This document shows, in pieces, positions 56,660-64,000 of a stretch of DNA of 64,000 bases. Origin of the DNA: Volvox africanus (Eukaryota; Chlorophyta; Chlorophyceae; Chlamydomonadales; Volvocaceae); the NCBI GenBank assembly GCA_030268105.1, contig BSDZ01000011.1, positions 2,393,001 to 2,457,000 of the forward strand, written 5' to 3'. Position numbers and translations under genes: made by a program. Each line of letters begins with the position of its first letter. The first letter of the stretch is position 1. Under the pieces are notes generated by a model. That model made no database searches. It was not told the DNA's origin and worked only from the letters and a program-made list of their open reading frames with translations.

Positions 56660-59600
56660 ATGGTTGTCACTTCCGCCTCTCGGCTGCTATTACTGACAGT
56701 GGTGTGTATCAACTCGCTCATCGCTCGGGGATTTGACGTCAAGCGCCACCTCGGCACGAAGGTAAGTGATGCTGCGCCCCATAACGACAGGCTCCGTTCG
56801 CAAACAGCAGCGCAACAGATGACTTCCTCCTGTGCAGACTCGTTATGCATACCGACTGGCAGTTCCGGGCTCACCCTCCATCTATAAATTGCCTGACCCG
56901 GAGGGCTACGACCCAGTACACCTCTACCTGCTGGCACGACATGGCACCAGGTGGCCCACTGGCGACCGTATGCAGCAGATCAATAGCTTGAACAGGCTCT
57001 TCAAGGTGAGCCGCTCCTTCCCAGCCTCCCCGTGCGGTGGTGGCCTATCTATGCGTGGCTATTGTCCGTGGCCGATGGACCCAAAGGTGCCTCTGAGCGA
57101 TGTACCAGCGCTGTGAGTAAGGGTTGTTTTGTAACACCAACCTAGCACGAAACACGAAGCTTCCTAAGTTATCGTTACCACATAACAATAAACTGAAAGG
57201 GTTCCAGTGGGACGTAGTTATAGACAACACCAATCACATGAAACACGTAACCTCCTGGGTATGCCCTCCTAAGGTCCGCCCTGTATCCTATTGTATGCCG
57301 AGACCGACGCCTTTTGAAATCCCCAATTATTCTGGAATAAATGCACTTGAAGGGAACCAGTGTCGCTCACACGTGCTGCATACTGTTGTACTAACCTCCA
57401 GGACGCAGGAAACATCGCTGACTACCCATGGGTTCACAACTGGACCAAACCGTTCTCGAACGTGGCCTTAATGGGCGGAGAACTCCATCCCTTAGGTAGG
57501 TTGCTTATGGCGATGTTTTATTCATGGGATTTGGGTGACATGTGGCAGGGTGTGGTGTCCGGACTGAGGATACAAGGAAGAAGGTACCTGATGGGTGCGA
57601 GGGAGACAGACAGGGTGACAGAATGGGCGTGAGCAGTTCATGGAAATTACCGGAAGCCACATTTATGTAGTTGGGGGGGCTGATGTGGAATCGGACAGCT
57701 TCTATCACAGCCCTGTTGATTAGGAAGGTGCAACGAGCTGCCTCCCAAATCCGCTCCTCCATCTGGTCCATGGCGCTGTCCTCATGCAGCTCCCTTAGGA
57801 AATGGCTTAGCTCGCCCTCAAGCTTTAAGAAATACGTTCGATCATGGCCCCGAATAGTTTCTCTGGTAACTGCACCTGGCATTCCCTACTCCGCGCCATG
57901 CACCTCCTACGTGCTATTCGCTTCTTCCGCTCGCTGTGGCCCTTTGTCTTTGATAGGTGCGGATGAGCTGTGGGGTCTGGCCTACCGTTTGCGGAAGCGT
58001 TTTCCCTCTTTGTCGGGACAGGACTATTTGCCGAAGCGATTCCCCGTCGTGTCGACACAGGTTAGTGGGGTTTGGGGAAGTGAGGTGGTAACAGGTTGTG
58101 GAATAGTACAGTAGGCAATGCTGCAACGCACGGGATAAATCTGCCCAGCAGCCGGAGGATCTCCTCAGATTCAGGACGGCATCCTAGACAACAGTAGACC
58201 TGAAATCCATAAGGCGCCAGGGCAGGGGAAGCGTGCTCAGGTATTCGCCCCGAATGACTCCACACACATGTCGCACGGATCGCAGGTGGCGCGCACGGCT
58301 GCCAGTGCAAGCGCCTTCGCGTCAGGTTTCTTCCCGGACGTCGGCTCGAAGGACCCAGCGGATGACTCGCCCGTCGTCAAACCTGCGCCGCCGCGGTCAT
58401 TAAAGCACACGAAGCTGAACGGGAATGGTCCGGCAGTGATGGACAGCGACCCTGCTGGTCGGCCGCTGCGAGTGGCAATGCAGAGCGGCAGGTGAGAGCG
58501 TGGTGCAGTTTGGTTTCTTGACATTCTGTCGATTGTTCATTCTGTTATTTGGGACGCGGTCAATCCGGTAAATTAGGAAGCGGCAGGCAGTAAGGCACGT
58601 GGCATCGGACCAGCCAGGATGGTCCGCAGGATCCTCAGGGCGGACAGGGCATCCCTCGAGCATCATCGTGAACCTTGCATAACGGACGCGCTGTTCCATA
58701 ACCTGCCTCATAACCGCAGGTCATCTTCAATTGTATTGGTGCCGCATCCGGAGCTGGATGAGACGCTCCAAGACCAGCCCAAGATCCGGCGGCCTCAGGT
58801 GTGTGGAAATGTTGGGGTCCGCAGGAATGGATGTGTGTCTCGTGAGTGGTCGAAAGCCCTGCACTCATCCATCAGGGTCGACGGTACTGTAAGCGTCACG
58901 AACAGTCATGAACAGTAGACATCCACGTGACCGGCGAACGGCTTTCACACATGCGTGCACCCATACATCTGGAACCTGTTAGTCAACACCAGCCCAAGAC
59001 TGGGTATCAAATCCCTTCAACCCCCTCTCCCAGGCTGTCGCCATTAGCATGGCCCCGAAAGACGCTGACCCACTGTTGCGCTTCTTCGAGGTCTGCCCCG
59101 CATACGCCCAACACGATGAGTACACGGAGAAGTGGATCGGCAGCTGGATGCAGGTGCGGTTCTGGGGGAGAGGGATGAATGCTGAAGTGGGGCTCCTGTG
59201 TTAGCCAGGTAAGTTGAAAGCTTCATTGGCATAATTGCGCTCTAGGTTACATAACGTTTCGGCTTCCACCACCTCCCAGCATCCGGAATAACGAGATGGT
59301 GCTAAAAAGCGGAGAAACAAATTCATATCCAGAACCTTCTGTCGCGAAAAGATCAACAGGAAGTCCCAAAAGGGGGCGTCCAACATTCTGTTTGGTCCTA
59401 TGATACCAGACTTCTTGATGACTTCAGGGTTTCTCGGGCAATGTTTTCGCCTTGGAGCCTTGCTGCGGTGTAGCTGTCAGCGGTACGTGCCCCCTTCCCC
59501 GTGGCTACTTTTTCCCTACTCACGCCCTGAACCCTCCTCTCCAACTTGATACGCTCTCTGCAGGGCAACTGGTCTCGATTGGCCCCCATCCTGCAGCAGC

Positions 59601-61926
59601 GACTGGAACTCTCACGGGACATGAGCCCCTGCGAGGTGGAGGCGTTGTGGCAACTGTGTCTGCTAGAGGCGGGGCTGGACCGAGTCACGAACCGAGCATG
59701 CAGCCTGTTTGAGCCGGAGGTGCGGTGCAGCGGTCGCGTGTGTTTGTTTTGTAGGGAGGATAGGGTCGGGTGAGGTGGGTCGGCTACCCTTCCATTGGAC
59801 CACCTGGGGATTGGTCAGAGCACCGCATCTTGATGTTGTCAGCACTGGTTAAAAAAGCTTCCTTGTTCTCAATCGGTCTCCTTGCCGCCGCCTCGTAATA
59901 TTTACACACAGGAAGTGCTGATGTTGGAGTGGGTAGACGACATACACCTACTGGAGACGCAGAGCTACGGGGCATCTATCAACTATGGGATTGCGGCGCC
60001 GCTGCTGCGCGACATGACGGAGACACTCAGGGAGGCAGCAGGGGCAATGCCAGGCGGTGCCACGGTGCAGGCAGCCAGGTATGGCTTTGTAAGGATTGCA
60101 GACGATTGCGGGTGCAGTGCTCCACGTTGCTCCCAATCCTGGGACGGGGAGGTCAATGGCACCGCTGCACTGGAGAGAGGGTCGCGGTGTTGGCAGATGA
60201 CGGTAGCTGCATGGGCTGGCGGTGGTGGCTGGGCTTCACAGCACAAAGGAGGAAATAAAGCATTCCCGCACCTCAATACCCGGCCCTTGCACCCTGTCCC
60301 TACCCCTGCACATCACATCACATCCCCACCCCGGACCTCAAAGCCTACAAGCCCACTCACCCATCCCGCTAGGCTCATGTTCGCGCACTGTGAGACACTG
60401 GTGCCGCTGGCGAGTCTGCTCGGGCTCTTCCGGCCGCCCGCGCCGCCGCCGCCTGATGCCACCGCTGAGCAGCTGGCGGCTTCCGTGTCCCCAGCCTCCG
60501 CTCAACAGCACCTGCAGCGGCTAGACACCTTGGAGGACCTCCACATGGTGCTGGCCGGGTGGGTAATAATGGAGCCGCTGGAAAGCAGTAATCGAAACAA
60601 GACAGTGAGGCGGAGTTCTTAGGCGAGGGAGAGTTGAGTTTGGGTCCATGAGGCGTTAAAACTACCTTAGGGGCGGTATCAAGAAGCTGCGAGGAAGCTG
60701 CGAGGCAAGTGGCAGGCTAGGGTTTGGTATTAAGGTCTAGTGCGAAAAACATGCAAAAGTGCTGATGCGACGGAGGTATGTACGATTCAGGTCATGGTGT
60801 ATACCAAACGGGAATGGTTTGGGGGATGTGACCGGTAATGCGCTAACTTTATCCTGCAACGCTGTATGTGCGCCCTCTCTCGGTCCCACCGGCGCAGACT
60901 GCAGCATATGAACGCCCATGGAGGACACGGAGGCAACGGGAGTCTGTTGGGCAGCGAGGACTCGCACGTTTGCTACAAGGGGCGTCCACCGCAGCCCGCG
61001 GATTGGGTGCCGCCGCCTGAGGGCTGGTACCCCATGTTCCCTTGCGACGACAACCGGCTGTTTAAGGGCTCGCGGATCGCGCCATTTGGGGCCAACTTGG
61101 CGCTGTTGCTGTACCGGCGGAGGGCAGGGAGCGGAGCGTCCAGGTGTGCATCTGTATCTTATTGTGTTTATGGTGTGCGAGTAAAGCCCGTGAGAGCATA
61201 ATGTGCGATCAGAAGTTTGGGGAGACATTGCTTTGTGTCACCGCAGCGCTTTCATGAGAGGCAAGTTGGTTTGGTCCCTAAGTTCTCCGGTATTATTTGT
61301 AAGCTGCAGTAAGCATGATTGTTGCTGAAGTGGTTTAAGCTCATGTCACCTTTAGTGAACGTGCTGAGCATGGCGGGTCAGGGTGGGAAGACAGGCCTCT
61401 GTTTCGTCCCAGTAGAGAGCGGGTCGACTGTAATGTGCCCCACGTAGCACATTGCCATCTGCGCACCCCTGATGTCTGTCATCCACAGCGGCAGGCCGCA
61501 ACACCTGGTACGGCTACTCTACAACGAGCAGGTGCTGCCGGTGCCTGGCTGTAGCAGTGGACGTGGCAGCGGGGATTCGACAGAGTCGCTGGACTGTGAC
61601 CTGGTGGAATTTTTGCAGCTGATGTCGGTGAGGAAATAAGAGCAGTTGACACTCGGCCCTGTGCGACTTTTGGACGCGAGGTTCGATAACTTGTCTATGT
61701 CTTTGTATATTGCTTCAGCACAACCCTATTGCATCCATGACTGCGTGCAACCCTTCATCCTCGTCTCTCGCAGGACAAGGTGGATCCAAATGCGCTGGAA
61801 CGGTTATGCGGCACGGATGGGAAAGTGGTTTCGGGCGACGGTGGCGCGGCCAAGATGTTTGACACGGCCACACACGGCATTGGACTCGGAGGCCTGGAAC
61901 CTGGGGGCCAAGCTGAAGCCAGCTGA
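56660..61926 (+). CDS. multiple inositol polyphosphate phosphatase (MINPP-like), secreted
   Basis: Thirteen exons join in phase to 639 residues: 56660-56761, 56838-57005, 57402-57495, 57957-58060, 58286-58491, 58720-58798, 59034-59153, 59564-59719, 59912-60078, 60373-60558, 60898-61143, 61489-61627 and 61774-61926. It is a clade-2 histidine acid phosphatase that removes phosphates from inositol polyphosphates such as phytate. The catalytic motif LLARHGTRWPTGDR has the nucleophile His about 69; MINPP-type GGELHPLGADELWGLAYRLR and STQVARTAASASAFASGFF follow. The proton-donor region reads FAHCETLVPLASLLGLF (His about 404), so the usual HAE is HCE. RIAPFGANLALLLY is the family C-terminal block. 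The first 24 residues (MVVTSASRLLLLTVVCINSL and on) form a signal peptide, so it should enter the secretory path. Inserts after residue 170 and in the Gly/His-rich exon 11 make it longer than the usual 480-500 residues. Possible functions are phosphate scavenging or inositol phosphate turnover. Confidence 0.93.
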
Positions 61927-61988
61927 AAGTAGGGAAAACATCCAGACCCAATCGGATGAGCCCTGGGTTTGTTGTTGAAAACTGGCTC

Positions 61989-61993
61989 TGTAA
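61989..61993 (+). terminator. TGTAA polyadenylation signal of MINPP-like gene
   Basis: TGTAA lies 63 bases after the stop codon; a second copy follows near 62055. The call rests on motif and position. Confidence 0.5.
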
Positions 61994-63515
61994 GGACTGA
62001 CGAGCAGCGTTATATGTTGGCACACGAGAAGATCAGTAACCTTAAGTGCAACGTTGTAAATGATGCGTGCGGGATACCGTCAGGTAATTCGAGAGGTTGT
62101 TGATATGGTAGTAGATGGGAAATGCACGGAATGTGCGGGTAATATAATGGGCAAACCCGGCAAAGGCGGAGGTAGAGGCGGATATCCTAACGAAACGGAC
62201 GAAATGCGCAATGTCTGACTAGAAACGTGCAGCTAGGTGAACCTAGGTCGTATGCGTTCGAGATGACGACAACCCAAGCCAACTCATCAAATAAGATCAT
62301 ATGAATGATGTCCGTCCGACGGTGTAGGGAGGTAGGACATGGGAGGCATGTGATCGTATTGGAGATTGTGTTATTATCCTTTTAAGACGGCATATGAGTT
62401 CAAAATATCGCTTGGAGTGCATGTATAATTGTTTAATGCACTGAGCCGTAAAATGACGCTTTTTCACAATTTTGTATTACTCCCTTGTGAAACGATGGAG
62501 ATAATCCATATCAATTATTGCGTGTGAGGTCCAACTATGCAAAAGCTTTGAAGTACGACATTAAAATGACTTGCGAAAGTGAGTGACGGAAATGAGTTGC
62601 GGACGTAGACAGAAGGTTTGGTCGCCGTGGCAAGCATGTCGTTGCCTGGAACTCTACTTTCAGTCTGTGCACGAAAGCGCAGAGCATAGTACCTAGCAGA
62701 TCTATCGAACTATCTGCCGCGTGGTCAGTGCCGAGAATATGTCAACGGGCATCTTTGTCACTAATTGTGAAAACGCAAGACATCTCAAGTTCTTTGAAAA
62801 CATGTTCGTATCTGATCCAAAAATGTGAGCGCATCGGGTATATTCATGACTCATTTTCTCTCTCGGGAGGTATGCCTTCCTAGGTAAACGGCACCTAAAA
62901 GGGCCGAGTAGCATAGTTAGCATAGTTAAAATTGCCTTTCTCAAACTTGATGCTTAGGATAAGCCCAGTTGTAAATGAAACCAAATTTGAATTGCTTCAT
63001 ACCACGTCTACGCCGAGGGCGGCGAAAGGTTTGCTGCGGACAAGCCTGTTCTTGGCCAGCGCAGGCCGGGCGACGCCCTCTTCGTGCCTCCATGACACTT
63101 CCGACTATGTAAAGCTTATTTGACCTTGGGGAAGGGACTAATTGCTTTCTCCGTGGCTCTTCCCCATTTCTGGCTCAAGGACACATGTATTACGCAACTA
63201 CAGTGGCTCCTGTCGCGTATTCGGACTGCTCAGCAATACAGGCTCAGGCATGCGACCTCCATTTGTTCGTGGGGTGATTCGGTTGGCAAGGCACAGTCCC
63301 TGACGAAACGCTGTCAAACGTCGCATTAATCTTAATGATGAAGATTTTAAACCTGGGTAGCTTGTCATGGACATTTTTCGGGAACGCCTTTCAGGTAACG
63401 GTTCAGGCTTTTCTGGTCCTCGACCTGTCCATATTCGTTGCTTAAGCTGTCGCGGCGATGATATCATCGCCATAAGTTGTTGTATGTGCAAATTTTTCGC
63501 ACCAAGCGCCTCCTG
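61994..63515. other. intergenic, no gene recognised
   Basis: Moderately AT-rich in the middle (about 62380-62560) with no long frames and no motifs. I see nothing else here. Confidence 0.5.
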
Positions 63516-64000
63516 ATGGGTTTCCTGGTGGTGCGCGTCCATGTGCGCACAACTGTCACCATCCATCAGCCACGTTGCATCGCCGTCACCATCCATGCAA
63601 AGCTCCCTACTTTCAGCTTCACAGATTGCGGACCGGTCCCTCCCGTTGTGCAGGACAACCTTGCGCAGCGGGTTGAGCGTGACCTGGCTCCGCAGACCAC
63701 CCTAGCCACGTTGGACCTGCGACCTAAATACTGCCGTGGAAAAGAGCAAGGCAAGGATGGTCACCTCCAAGCCGAAGCCGCAAGCTTAGCTTCCCCCAGT
63801 CCGTCTTGTACCGAAGCCGTTATGTCGGACTTTCGGGAAATGGCAACTCTGTGTTCACACCAGCAGAGCCTCCACGGACACGTGGATGCGCCGTCGCCTA
63901 CGGTTGCGCTCGCAGCAGCGCCAGCGACGAGCTTGACAGCTGCCGACACCGCCGGCCAGGTGCCGGCGATGGAACCGGCGCGGCTGTCATGCACACAAAG
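63516..64000 (+). CDS. open frame running off the window, unknown
   Basis: From an ATG at 63516 a frame stays open to the end of the window, about 161 codons. The later part (TFSFTDCGPVPPVVQDNLAQ, then RVERDLAPQTTLATLDLRPK) has a balanced composition, then becomes Ala/Pro/Ser-rich. A GTGCAG acceptor-like site at about 63649-63654 could start a real exon at GACAACCTTGCG. No family is recognised, and the minus strand is also open here (63761-63994), so this may not be a gene. Confidence 0.25.
   Translation, partial: MGFLVVRVHVRTTVTIHQPRCIAVTIHAKLPTFSFTDCGPVPPVVQDNLAQRVERDLAPQTTLATLDLRPKYCRGKEQGKDGHLQAEAASLASPSPSCTEAVMSDFREMATLCSHQQSLHGHVDAPSPTVALAAAPATSLTAADTAGQVPAMEPARLSCTQ

Noticed and set aside
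1..64000. Bacterial genome origin
   Set aside because: Dozens of phase-consistent GT-AG introns, an eS1 ribosomal protein gene and plastid-type genes show a eukaryotic host; the bacterial pieces are small, broken insertions.

Overview
The window looks like nuclear DNA of a green alga (Chlorophyta). Most genes are split into many short exons with GT-AG introns. I could join exons of several genes by eye with the reading phase kept at nearly every junction. A TGTAA motif, the usual chlorophyte polyadenylation signal, lies near several gene ends, and there is a chlorophyll synthase gene with a plastid-type N-terminus. I cannot name the species.

Layout. 57-2058 (+) is the 3' part of a gene with three SpoVS-like (Alba-fold) repeats. 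2059-9707 is mostly non-coding, with a 24-bp satellite at 4.6-5.3 kb and a broken PIF1-like helicase on the minus strand at 6.2-7.3 kb. 9.7-13.3 kb (+) is an aldo/keto reductase. 15.1-16.8 kb (+) is an AlkB-type dioxygenase. 17.6-18.4 kb (+) is a RING-finger gene with a decayed copy of its RING exon at 20 kb. 20.58-21.5 kb is an AT-rich block of bacterial, Rickettsiales-like DNA (lytic transglycosylase piece, IS1 transposase tail, PD-(D/E)XK transposase, intact-looking bacterial promoter). 22.3-25.9 kb (-) is an alanine-glyoxylate aminotransferase. 26.3-44.9 kb (+) is one very large gene (about 28 exons, about 3,780 residues): coiled coils, a decapeptide repeat array, a long low-complexity middle, and two C-terminal PLAT/LH2 domains. 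One of its introns holds a second bacterial transposase fragment. 45.4-48.1 kb (+) is chlorophyll synthase and 48.7-50.0 kb (-) a DUF4079-like plastid membrane protein; the two are convergent. 51.6-52.4 kb (-) is a frame broken only by TAG codons. 53.0-55.6 kb (+) is ribosomal protein eS1 (RPS3A). 56.7-61.9 kb (+) is a secreted MINPP-type inositol polyphosphate phosphatase. The last 2 kb hold only an open frame running off the end.

The genes do not form one pathway; this is an ordinary eukaryotic gene neighbourhood. The two points of most interest are the giant coiled-coil/PLAT gene, whose architecture I do not recognise, and the two pieces of Rickettsiales-like mobile DNA fixed in the algal chromosome, which suggest past infection by an endosymbiont. 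All exon boundaries come from reading the sequence, without transcripts or database searches.
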